Notes: generated from the sequence alone by a model not told the origin. A stretch of 7,314 nucleotides of DNA from Gammaproteobacteria bacterium HGW-Gammaproteobacteria-14 (GCA_002840115.1 PGZG01000090.1:1-7314), one strand, 5' to 3'. Positions 1 to 5,936 are shown, counted from the first letter of the stretch. Numbers and translations: made by a program.

Positions 1-276
1 CATTTTCTTCTCAGCTTTACGCTTGGCTTTTTCATCCTTGCGGCGTTTCTTGACATCCGCCTTGCGAGCCTCCTCAGAGAGCACCTCATGACGAAGACCG
101 TCACGAAGGTCCTCCATATCCTGATTCAAGTTCCGGACACGAATATAGCCATCATCCGGCTGACTACGCTGGCGCACGGCCATAGTTGCAATACCGCTGA
201 ATACGAACAAAAGAGCGACAACTACCGTAACAATCTTGGCGAGGAACATGCCATAATCCAGGAAAAACTCAACCAC
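1..276 (-). CDS. sohB: Probable protease SohB, N-terminal part (cut by window edge)
   Basis: SohB is an inner-membrane serine peptidase of the S49 (SppA-like) family. Only its first 92 codons are here. They encode a short N-terminus reading VEFFLDYGMFLAKIVTVVVA, which closely resembles the recalled start of E. coli SohB (MELLSEYGLFLAKIVTVVLA). One membrane helix spans about residues 9-32, and a long basic and charged segment rich in Lys, Arg and Glu follows (about 65-92), as in the linker before the peptidase domain. The catalytic Ser-Lys region lies outside the window, so activity cannot be judged. The chosen start is GTG at 276-274, preceded by GGAG at 286-283 with a 6-base spacer. It lies 128 bp downstream of the membrane-protein gene on the same strand, with no clear terminator between. 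The family is confident from the N-terminus; the rest is unseen. Confidence 0.85.
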   Translation of the reverse strand, partial: MVEFFLDYGMFLAKIVTVVVALLFVFSGIATMAVRQRSQPDDGYIRVRNLNQDMEDLRDGLRHEVLSEEARKADVKKRRKDEKAKRKAEKKM

Positions 277-404
277 GTATCACTCCAGAATAAAAAAGAA
301 AAATACTGTTCATCGATTAGCTCATTACCGTTATTTAACCGGTCAACTGAGCCGACTATGCAGCCGTTTAATTCAGCCGTGTTATTTAAAATCCCGTCCC
401 TGAT
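277..404. other. Intergenic gap upstream of sohB: short repeats, weak promoter-like elements
   Basis: This 128-bp AT-rich gap lies between the membrane-protein gene and sohB, both on the minus strand. On the minus strand it contains TTGACC (346-341), a possible -35 box, and GCTAAT (321-316), a poor -10 candidate at a long 19-base spacing. Three CGGCT(G/C) hexamers lie just upstream at 379-374, 366-361 and 354-349, spaced 13 and 12 bases apart. GTTATTTAA also occurs twice. I see no strong hairpin with a T-tract, so readthrough from the upstream genes into sohB is possible. I see no RNA gene or convincing small ORF here. Confidence 0.3.
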
Positions 405-1052
405 CTATTCCCAACGACCGACTGCCTGCTGAGCCGCGCCATTAAGTGGGCGTCCCGCGAGCCCATTGCTTGTTAGCAGCACTTCATAAATTGCTCCATC
501 CGCCATTGGCAGAAACGTAACGCTAGCGTACTGGGCATCAATCATCAGACTGGAACTATTACGCGCACTACTCCAGATATCAAAGCCGACCGCCGGCTTA
601 ACTATCTGATGGCTCATAGCTGTCTTGTTGAGCTCATCCTCCAGAGACAAATAGCGACCCTGTAAACGGTCAAGCTGGTAGCCAGGCTGAAACCCGAGCA
701 CCGCAAACAGACCTTTCCAACGAATAATACGGGCATCAATTTGCCACAGATCACCGGTCAACTTGTAATCTGTACTGCCTGCATCCGCCTGCGACACGGT
801 CGCAATAAAAGCTTGTGGTTCCGTAGAGCGGAAGCTGATAGTAGCCACCGGAACATCCCGCGATAGCTGCTTATAGCTAAACAGGTTCACCGCAAACAGC
901 GAAAAATAAACGGCCAACCCAATCAGCAATAGCCCGCCGGTGCCTTTCAGCCATTGAATAAACCATTGGTTTCGCAGCAAAACAATGCTACCAGCAACCA
1001 CGAAGGCCAGACAGAAAACCATGATCAACAACGGAACTGTATTGAACCCCAT
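405..1052 (-). CDS. Conserved two-helix membrane protein of unknown function (PA1824-like)
   Basis: I do not recognise a function. The 215-residue protein has two N-terminal hydrophobic helices, about residues 5-26 and 38-60. A soluble domain of about 150 residues follows, with a distinctive stretch YKLTGDLWQIDARIIRWKG at 95-113 and a second conserved-looking block around 169-192. Relatives in pseudomonads next to nudC are sometimes labelled 'multidrug transporter' or 'efflux pump', but nothing here supports that: there are too few helices and no transporter motif. The layout suggests a membrane-anchored protein with its C-terminal domain on one side, probably periplasmic (inference). The ATG at 1052-1050 follows GGGAG at 1063-1059 with a 6-base spacer. 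The gene starts 21 bp after the nudC stop on the same strand, so it is probably the last gene of a fimL-nudC transcript. Confidence 0.75.
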   Translation of the reverse strand: MGFNTVPLLIMVFCLAFVVAGSIVLLRNQWFIQWLKGTGGLLLIGLAVYFSLFAVNLFSYKQLSRDVPVATISFRSTEPQAFIATVSQADAGSTDYKLTGDLWQIDARIIRWKGLFAVLGFQPGYQLDRLQGRYLSLEDELNKTAMSHQIVKPAVGFDIWSSARNSSSLMIDAQYASVTFLPMADGAIYEVLLTSNGLAGRPLNGAAQQAVGRWE

Positions 1053-1073
1053 ATCCTGCTCCCTGTCCGGTTT

Positions 1074-1895
1074 TCAGGCCCCACGACCCTGCAACCAGCT
1101 TTCAATCAAAGACCGGGCAATACTGCCCGGTGGTGGTATTTGCGGCAATGCGTCCCGGTCGAACCAGTCCGCCGCCAGAATTTCATCACCATCGACCTCA
1201 ATCTCACCACCCTCATATTCGGCATGAAACGCCAGCATTAGTGAGTGCGGGAAAGGCCATGACTGACTGCCATGATAACGCAACTTGCCAACCTGCAATC
1301 GGGTTTCCTCCCAGACTTCCCTGCGGACAGCATGCTCCGCATCTTCACCGGGCTCCATAAAACCTGCCAAACAGCTGTAGAAGCCCGCAGGGAAACGGGC
1401 ACCCTGGGCCAACAGCGCCCGCTCTCCACGAGTCACCAGCATAATCACACAGGGAGTAATTCGAGGGTACTGGGTATATTCACAAGAGGGGCACACCATG
1501 GCGTGATCACGGGGGTGTAACTCCGTCGGCGTGCCACAGCGGCTACAAAAACGATGGTTTATACGCCAGCCAAGCAGCTGAAGGGCTCGCGAAGCCATGG
1601 CAAATTCTTGCTGCTCCAGACGATGGATCAGACGCCGCAAATCTTCTGCCAGAAAACCTTCAGGAGCGTCGATATCATCCGCCATCACCACGGCGCAACA
1701 ATGCTGCCCTCGCAGACGCCCAAGATAGTGAGACTCTCCCGGAAACAGCACGGCTGCCATGGATGCGGACCACTCCGGCAACAGTGGCAATGAGGGGTCA
1801 GCCGTAATCAATAACTGCTTGCGATGCACCACAAACCAGCGCACCGGGCCATCGAAGCGCTCAGGTCGGGGAAGGAATTCAAGATCAGGAGACAC
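1074..1895 (-). CDS. nudC: NAD(+)/NADH pyrophosphatase and NAD-cap decapping hydrolase NudC
   Basis: NudC is a Nudix hydrolase that cleaves NAD(H) to NMN(H) and AMP and removes NAD caps from RNA in the cytosol. The 273-residue protein has the expected order. A divergent N-terminal domain comes first, then a zinc ribbon with cysteines C117, C120, C135 and C138. The Nudix box follows at 178-200, beginning GFMEPGE and containing REVWEE. Then comes the NADH-type signature, here SQSWPFPHS (210-218), and the C-terminal block PPPGSIARSLIE (254-265). E. coli NudC is slightly shorter (257). Two deviations are visible: the Gly that normally follows the EE pair of the Nudix box is Arg199, and the usual SQPWPFP has Ser212 for Pro. 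The metal-binding glutamates are intact, so it should be active. The start is GTG at 1895-1893, two codons after the in-frame fimL TGA, so no earlier start is possible. There is no good Shine-Dalgarno, which suggests translational coupling to fimL. Confidence 0.95.
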   Translation of the reverse strand: MSPDLEFLPRPERFDGPVRWFVVHRKQLLITADPSLPLLPEWSASMAAVLFPGESHYLGRLRGQHCCAVVMADDIDAPEGFLAEDLRRLIHRLEQQEFAMASRALQLLGWRINHRFCSRCGTPTELHPRDHAMVCPSCEYTQYPRITPCVIMLVTRGERALLAQGARFPAGFYSCLAGFMEPGEDAEHAVRREVWEETRLQVGKLRYHGSQSWPFPHSLMLAFHAEYEGGEIEVDGDEILAADWFDRDALPQIPPPGSIARSLIESWLQGRGA

Positions 1896-1898
1896 CGC

Positions 1899-3587
1899 TC
1901 AGGCAACCGGCCGAATCACGGGAAAGCCGAGAGCTTCCATGCTCTCCTCGGCAATTTCCAACACCGACTCACCAATCGGTTTGTGCTCTTCCATACTTTC
2001 AAGATAGTAATCAACGCTGGTAATGGCGTCGGCGAGAGTGTCCATGTTTTCGCGGGTCGGCGAGTCGGCTCCGGCGCCCAACAGACGCTGCTCGATATAA
2101 CTCCGGCACGCGTCCATTACCGCCTTGGCACGCCCCAGATCCAGGAACATCAAGCCGCCAGAAACCGATGCCAGAATTCCCGGCAAATTGGCCAAGTGCA
2201 TGCGATCCCAGCTGCTATCAAGAAAAGACGCCACACCGCGTTTGGCCACAGACATGCCGGAACGGCATTCAGTGACCACGGTCATTCTGGCGTCATCCAG
2301 CTGATACAGAGAGATACGGGAATTACCGGCTTGCTGATGCATATCATCTGCCGGCGTAAAGGAGCGCTCCAGCCCTGCCACCGCATTTTCCGTAGCAAGC
2401 AACTCATCAACTAACTGCTGGAAGCCTTCAGATTCAATATCCGTGTTTGCCGACCAGCCCCGCACCTGCTCCGCCCGCGTTTTAATAAACTGCGCTTCGC
2501 GGCCAAGATTCACCATGGTCAGGGTGCCGCCGATGCGCATTAAGATATCAGCAACATCCGCATAGTTAGTATCAGCGACACCTTGAGCAGCCAGATCCAA
2601 TGTCTGCTTAACCTCATTGAGCTCCTCTTTAAGCGAAGCAGCAACGGATCGGATCACCGACCCATTGCCACCAGCCATCAAGGCTATTTCCGTTTGTAGT
2701 TCGGCATCCGTAAGCCCAGCTCGTAATTCATAGGCTTGCTTCACTTCACCAATGAAGCCGGGGCTAACACTGCAAAGCGACACAAGATAAATGCTTTCTT
2801 TGAGCATCAGCAGGGGCGGTTCAGTCTGTAGCGCACGCTCGCCCTCATAGACCAAACGCTTGATCTGACGATCATACTGGGCAAGCAATGATTTTCGGGC
2901 CGGAGTAATCACCATGCTATCGGCAACCATGGACTCCAGCACTGCACGGGCGACCCACCACAACCGCCCCGTTGGCACAGGCCCACAGAGTCGATCAATA
3001 CGCCCCAGGGCTCTCGCCATTAACTTCAAATTAACCTGACTGTTCTGGCCACGAAGCACACCGAGTAAACCAACCTGATACATATGACGCAAGCGACGCG
3101 CCAATCGCCCCACATCTGCCGCTGAGGCAGAAGCTGCTGCTGCCGGAGGATAGCGATCTCGCGCCAGATCCACAGAAAAGAAATGACACTCCTGTATCAG
3201 GGGTTTCTCCGCTGCGCGACGCAATTCATTAATGGCATTAACCATGACTTCCGGCATGGCATGATTTTTCAGCTGCACGTACTCAAGATAGCGCCCCAGC
3301 AACAAAATAGCCTGACTCAAGGCGCCGCCCAGCAGAGCTCGATGCTCACCATCCAGCATCCGCTGCACCACGAGTTCCATTTCTTCCGACATTAAAGCGG
3401 CGGCGGGCAACTCCAGAACCTGAAAAATACCGCGCAACTGATGGAAAGCTTCACCGCAGGCACTCAGTTCAGAGGTTCTGGAAGGGTCAGCGACCCAAGC
3501 CTCCAGCTGACGCTCAGCCTCACCCAGAGTGCTATCGATCTCTTCCTTGAGAAACGTCAGCGAAGTGCTATTGGTGATGGCGACCAT
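1899..3587 (-). CDS. fimL: FimL-like regulator of type IV pili/cAMP (ChpA N-terminal homologue)
   Basis: In P. aeruginosa FimL resembles the N-terminal part of the chemosensory kinase ChpA and acts with the Pil-Chp/FimV system to raise cAMP and support twitching motility. This protein of 562 residues has the same architecture: an all-helical chain with no kinase, CheW or receiver domain. Three Hpt-like modules are visible. The first has HQLRG with His49, the second MRIGG around 350 and the third ASVSG around 473, the last two lacking His. An Ala/Ser-rich linker lies at 147-157, a conserved block RRLRHMYQVGLLGVLRGQN at 164-182, and a ChpA-like C-terminus ADAITSVDYYLES at 519-531. The start is ATG at 3587-3585, five bases after GGAG; a GTG five codons upstream is less likely because that GGAG lies inside it. 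The adjacent nudC matches the pseudomonad fimL locus. A truncated ChpA is less likely, since length and ending fit stand-alone FimL. Confidence 0.88.
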   Translation of the reverse strand: MVAITNSTSLTFLKEEIDSTLGEAERQLEAWVADPSRTSELSACGEAFHQLRGIFQVLELPAAALMSEEMELVVQRMLDGEHRALLGGALSQAILLLGRYLEYVQLKNHAMPEVMVNAINELRRAAEKPLIQECHFFSVDLARDRYPPAAAASASAADVGRLARRLRHMYQVGLLGVLRGQNSQVNLKLMARALGRIDRLCGPVPTGRLWWVARAVLESMVADSMVITPARKSLLAQYDRQIKRLVYEGERALQTEPPLLMLKESIYLVSLCSVSPGFIGEVKQAYELRAGLTDAELQTEIALMAGGNGSVIRSVAASLKEELNEVKQTLDLAAQGVADTNYADVADILMRIGGTLTMVNLGREAQFIKTRAEQVRGWSANTDIESEGFQQLVDELLATENAVAGLERSFTPADDMHQQAGNSRISLYQLDDARMTVVTECRSGMSVAKRGVASFLDSSWDRMHLANLPGILASVSGGLMFLDLGRAKAVMDACRSYIEQRLLGAGADSPTRENMDTLADAITSVDYYLESMEEHKPIGESVLEIAEESMEALGFPVIRPVA

Positions 3588-3592
3588 GAATA

Positions 3593-3596
3593 CTCC
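3593..3596 (-). promoter_or_regulatory. Shine-Dalgarno GGAG that fixes the fimL start
   Basis: GGAG on the minus strand lies five bases before the ATG at 3587-3585. It selects this ATG over the GTG at 3602-3600, for which I see no comparable purine box at the right distance. Confidence 0.7.
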
Positions 3597-3670
3597 GCAC
3601 ACTTGTGATTGTTATTGGTGAAACTTGTTATTGGAGGAGCTTCCTCAAGAGCTACAAGAGCCCTGTGGAG

Positions 3671-3689
3671 CGGGGGTACAACGCCCCCG
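3671..3689. repeat. GC-rich palindrome (6-bp stem, 7-base loop), REP-like
   Basis: CGGGGG at 3671-3676 pairs perfectly with CCCCCG at 3684-3689 around the loop TACAACG. On the plus strand it is preceded by TGTGGAG, so it starts much like the TGTGGGAGCGGG class of extragenic palindromes in pseudomonads and relatives (recalled pattern). There is no T-tract on either side, so it is not a standard intrinsic terminator. It sits between dnaQ and fimL and would fall inside the fimL 5' leader if the candidate promoter upstream is used. Confidence 0.5.
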
Positions 3690-3706
3690 GCCAGCCTGTC
3701 CTCTGA

Positions 3707-3736
3707 ATAATAGGTTGAACTGTCTCATGATGCTAA
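3707..3736 (-). promoter_or_regulatory. Candidate sigma70-type promoter for fimL
   Basis: On the minus strand TTAGCA (3736-3731, four of six matches to TTGACA) is followed after 18 bases by TATTAT (3712-3707, five of six matches to TATAAT). Transcription would start near 3700, giving a leader of about 110 bases before the fimL ATG. A TTGACG further upstream (3748-3743) is a better -35 by itself but has no good -10 at 16-18 bases. Sequence resemblance only. Confidence 0.3.
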
Positions 3737-3836
3737 AGAATGCGTCAACTTTTCATTGCAACCAACTGATTAAAAAGAGTTTTGCCAAGCGGCGCACATT
3801 TCCGAACCTGACTACTCGCTCTTAGTTACTCCCAAA

Positions 3837-4538
3837 CTATTGAAGCCAAAGACTGCCGCCCTCAGCGAGCTTGTTAATTCGAGCCAGCTTGTCTTCGTGA
3901 CGAACAACCTCCTGCTCACTGGCAGCAATCACCGGCAAACAAGGACGATCAGCGGACAGCCGTCTGATTGGCTCTACCACAGGCCCAGAGCCACTGCCCT
4001 CGCCCTCCAGAGACAGCCCCACCTGGCCGCCGGTCATGGCCAGATACACCTCTGCCAATAAACGGGCATCCAGCAAGGCACCATGCAATTCACGATTGGA
4101 GTTATCAATCATAAAGCGGCGACACAGGGCATCCAGGCTAACCCGCTGCCCTGGATACATCTGCCGGGCCATAACCAGCGTGTCGAGCACGCTGCAGGCT
4201 GCGGCCAACGGCTCATGCCCGGGCAACATGCCAAGCTCGTGATCAAGAAAGCCGATATCGAAGGGAGCGTTGTGAATAACCAGCTGTGCGCCCTGAACAA
4301 ATTCCATAAATTCGTCAGCAACAGCGGCGAAAACCGGCTTGTCTGCAAGAAAATCTGTGGTTAAACCATGCACCTCCAGAGCCGCCTCATCACTTTCCCG
4401 TTGGGGGTTAATGTAATGATGCAGCACCCTCCCGGTACAACGCCGGTCAATCATCTCAACACAGCCAATTTCAATAATGCGATGTCCCAACGCGGGCTCA
4501 AGCCCGGTGGTTTCGGTATCCAACACGATCTGCCGCAC
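3837..4538 (-). CDS. dnaQ: DNA polymerase III epsilon subunit (3'-5' proofreading exonuclease)
   Basis: DnaQ is the proofreading subunit of the Pol III core, bound between the polymerase subunit and the beta clamp. The 233 residues carry the DEDDh exonuclease motifs in order: Exo I DTETTGL with D7 and E9, Exo II around NAPFDIGFLD with D94, and Exo III HGALLDA with H152 and D157. After the nuclease domain, QVGLSLEG at 172-179 aligns with the E. coli clamp-binding segment QTSMAF. A Gly/Ser-rich linker (178-186) and a C-terminal tail for binding the polymerase follow. Length is close to E. coli epsilon (243). The start is GTG at 4538-4536, with GGGAG six bases upstream; a TGA in frame two codons earlier excludes a longer form. 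rnhA lies 56 bp upstream on the same strand, unlike E. coli where the two are divergent. Confidence 0.97.
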   Translation of the reverse strand: MRQIVLDTETTGLEPALGHRIIEIGCVEMIDRRCTGRVLHHYINPQRESDEAALEVHGLTTDFLADKPVFAAVADEFMEFVQGAQLVIHNAPFDIGFLDHELGMLPGHEPLAAACSVLDTLVMARQMYPGQRVSLDALCRRFMIDNSNRELHGALLDARLLAEVYLAMTGGQVGLSLEGEGSGSGPVVEPIRRLSADRPCLPVIAASEQEVVRHEDKLARINKLAEGGSLWLQ

Positions 4539-4594
4539 ACTTCACTCCCACAATGATCGACAACTGCACGCCGATGGTTAGCACACAGGTACAC

Positions 4595-5029
4595 TTATGT
4601 CCGCAGCTCAATGCCTCGGTTGGCTAACGCGTCTGCGCGCTCGTTTTCAATATGCCCGGCATGACCTTTGACCCAGTGCCAGCGCACCGAATGTCCGGAG
4701 GCTGCCAGCTCTAAACGCTGCCAAAGGTCAGCATTTTTAACCGGCTTGCGATCCGCCGTTTTCCAGTTCCGTGCTTTCCAGGCCGGCAGCCACTCACTAA
4801 TACCACGGCGGACGTACTCGGAATCAGTGGTCAAATCCACCTCACAGGGCTCACTCAACGCCTCCAAAGCCGATATGGCGGCCATTAATTCCATACGGTT
4901 ATTGGTGGTGTGGGCCTCCCCTCCGCAAAGCTCTCGCTCACGCTCACCGTAACGCAGCAAAGCGCCCCAACCTCCGGGACCTGGATTGCCCTTACAGGCA
5001 CCATCAGTAAAAATTTCTACTCGCTTCAC
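4595..5029 (-). CDS. rnhA: Ribonuclease HI
   Basis: RNase HI cuts the RNA strand of RNA-DNA hybrids, clearing R-loops and primers. The 144 residues match bacterial RNase HI throughout. The N-terminus reads KRVEIFTDGACKGNPGPGGW, and NNRMELMAA, TTDSEYVRRGI, WKTADRKPVKNADLWQRL and WVKGHAGHIENERAD follow. Catalytic residues D9, E47, D69 and D133 and the helper H123 are all present. The C-terminus is about ten residues shorter than in E. coli (155), after the last conserved block. I place the start at GTG 5029-5027 rather than an upstream in-frame start at 5074. It gives the family's usual N-terminus, and the upstream extension would overlap the previous gene by 46 bases. The GTG shares its first G with the TAG stop of the methyltransferase-like gene, so translation is probably coupled by termination-reinitiation. 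Confidence 0.95.
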   Translation of the reverse strand: MKRVEIFTDGACKGNPGPGGWGALLRYGERERELCGGEAHTTNNRMELMAAISALEALSEPCEVDLTTDSEYVRRGISEWLPAWKARNWKTADRKPVKNADLWQRLELAASGHSVRWHWVKGHAGHIENERADALANRGIELRT

Positions 5030-5832
5030 TATTCCGTCCCGTCTTCCTGATTGCGGTTCAAATGCTGCCGCCAATTGGCAATTGGCACTGGAATGACACC
5101 GCCGCTGCGTTCACCCAAGGCAAAACGGGGCCGGATGGGGCGCACCGTTGCCGCCCGCTTCCGAGCGACGAGAATATAGAAGGCACCACGCCTCGGCCAC
5201 AACCGTGCGCCGAGGCGCTCAATGAGTACCAGACGGCGGCGGCCTGCCTCACCCATGGGCGGTGCATATTCGCCACTTTCGTAACCTTCCAGCTCCAGCC
5301 CAAGCACTCCCAACCAGTCATGCACCCGCTGTGCCGGCAGAAACCGGGCCAACCAGGGCAGCCGAGCCGATGCCAGCTTGATCAAGCGAGTCATTCCCCA
5401 AAGACTGAAGGGGTTAAAGCCAACGATTACCAGCAACCCTCCGGGGATCAGCGCCCGAGCCCCTTCACGCAGCACTTCGTGGGGGTTAGCTTCAAAATCC
5501 AGGCTGTGATGCAGCAGCACCAGATCAAGACTGTGATTGGCAAACGGAAGACTTGCGGGGTCTGCTTGCAGGGTCGCCTCCCCTCCGCTCGGCTGCGCAA
5601 CCAGATAATGCCGTCGCCGGATACGGGTGGCCTCCAATAGTGCCGGGCAGCGCCCGACGCTGCACTGCAGGGCGTGATAGCCCACCGCGCGCACCAAAAT
5701 ATCGTCCAGTAACGTTCGCTGGTGGGTCAGCAATGCCTGACCCACCTCCGACTCCAGCCAATCTGCAAAAGCAGCGTCCGTATTTGGCGGCGGGCGTCGA
5801 AAAGGCGAGCGAAGCAAGCGCGGCAGATCCAT
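5029..5832 (-). CDS. YafS-like class I methyltransferase-fold protein
   Basis: The 267-residue protein resembles E. coli YafS and its pseudomonad counterpart, which sit at this place beside rnhA and gloB. Substrate and reaction are unknown. The methyltransferase part is seen from the second half of the fold: an acidic-strand region LQADPASLPFANHSLDLVLL (88-107), then HHSLDF, then EVLREGARALIPGGLLVIVG (119-138) and NPFSLWG. This order is typical of Methyltransf_11 proteins. The glycine-rich SAM loop expected around 52-64 is not recognisable, where the chain reads HALQCSVGRCPAL. The C-terminus is basic and Arg-rich (about 199-240). The ATG at 5832-5830 follows GGGA with a 6-base spacer. The gene is divergent from gloB and overlaps the rnhA start by one base. 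Whether it binds SAM is uncertain. Confidence 0.82.
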   Translation of the reverse strand: MDLPRLLRSPFRRPPPNTDAAFADWLESEVGQALLTHQRTLLDDILVRAVGYHALQCSVGRCPALLEATRIRRRHYLVAQPSGGEATLQADPASLPFANHSLDLVLLHHSLDFEANPHEVLREGARALIPGGLLVIVGFNPFSLWGMTRLIKLASARLPWLARFLPAQRVHDWLGVLGLELEGYESGEYAPPMGEAGRRRLVLIERLGARLWPRRGAFYILVARKRAATVRPIRPRFALGERSGGVIPVPIANWRQHLNRNQEDGTE

Positions 5833-5936
5833 GTGATTTCCCGGCAGCGATGATAAAGTGAGTCTACCGCAACATCTCTCCGCTCGCCCATGGCAAGTCG
5901 CAAGTGGTCAGAGACAAGCCGCTGTCAGAGGTTACT
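5833..5936. promoter_or_regulatory. Divergent spacer between the methyltransferase-like gene and gloB
   Basis: This 104-bp spacer must hold start signals for both directions, but I cannot pin either down. On the minus strand TATCAT (5855-5850) is a good -10 hexamer without a matching -35. On the plus strand no pair stands out. A 7-base direct repeat GTCAGAG lies at 5907-5913 and 5924-5930 (period 17), the second copy merging with the gloB ribosome binding site. Confidence 0.35.
5927..5931 (+). promoter_or_regulatory. Shine-Dalgarno AGAGG that fixes the gloB start
   Basis: AGAGG lies five bases before the ATG at 5937. It favours this ATG over the in-frame GTG at 5904, which would add 11 residues that GloB proteins lack. 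Confidence 0.65.

Larger units (their letters stand above)
3588..3836. other. dnaQ-fimL intergenic region (249 bp)
   Basis: This is the largest gene-free stretch in the window. From the dnaQ side it holds a T-rich patch on the minus strand (3776-3772) preceded by only a 3-bp stem, too weak to call a terminator. Next come the candidate fimL promoter and the GC palindrome. Nearest fimL are a small hairpin with stem GAGGA/TCCTC (3634-3638 with 3642-3646) and a 10-base direct repeat TTGTTATTGG (3609-3618 and 3625-3634, period 16). A 66-codon plus-strand frame here starts with TTG and has no family resemblance, so I do not call it a gene. Confidence 0.5.

Noticed and set aside
88..432. Plus-strand frame of 114 codons
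   Set aside because: Mostly antisense to sohB and runs through the gap into the end of the next gene; no family resemblance. The minus-strand SohB reading explains this DNA.
1824..2414. Open plus-strand frame of 196 codons across the nudC/fimL junction
   Set aside because: It lies antisense to two well-supported genes, has a His/Arg-rich composition typical of reverse-strand shadow frames, and shows no domain I recognise.
3772..3796. Intrinsic terminator after dnaQ (T-tract on the minus strand)
   Set aside because: Only a 3-bp GCC/GGC stem can be drawn before the T-tract, too weak to call.
3625..3825. Possible 66-codon gene in the dnaQ-fimL gap (plus strand)
   Set aside because: It starts with TTG without a proper ribosome binding site, spans the palindrome, and its translation looks random.
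5030..5074. Longer N-terminus for RNase HI
   Set aside because: The extension has no counterpart in the family and simply overlaps the upstream coding sequence; the GTG at 5029 gives the normal N-terminus.
5062..5640. Open plus-strand frame of 192 codons
   Set aside because: Antisense to the YafS-like gene, low-complexity Pro/Gln/His-rich translation and no recognisable family.
5904..5936. Longer N-terminus for GloB from GTG 5904
   Set aside because: The extra 11 residues are not seen in glyoxalase II, and the ATG at 5937 has a proper ribosome binding site.
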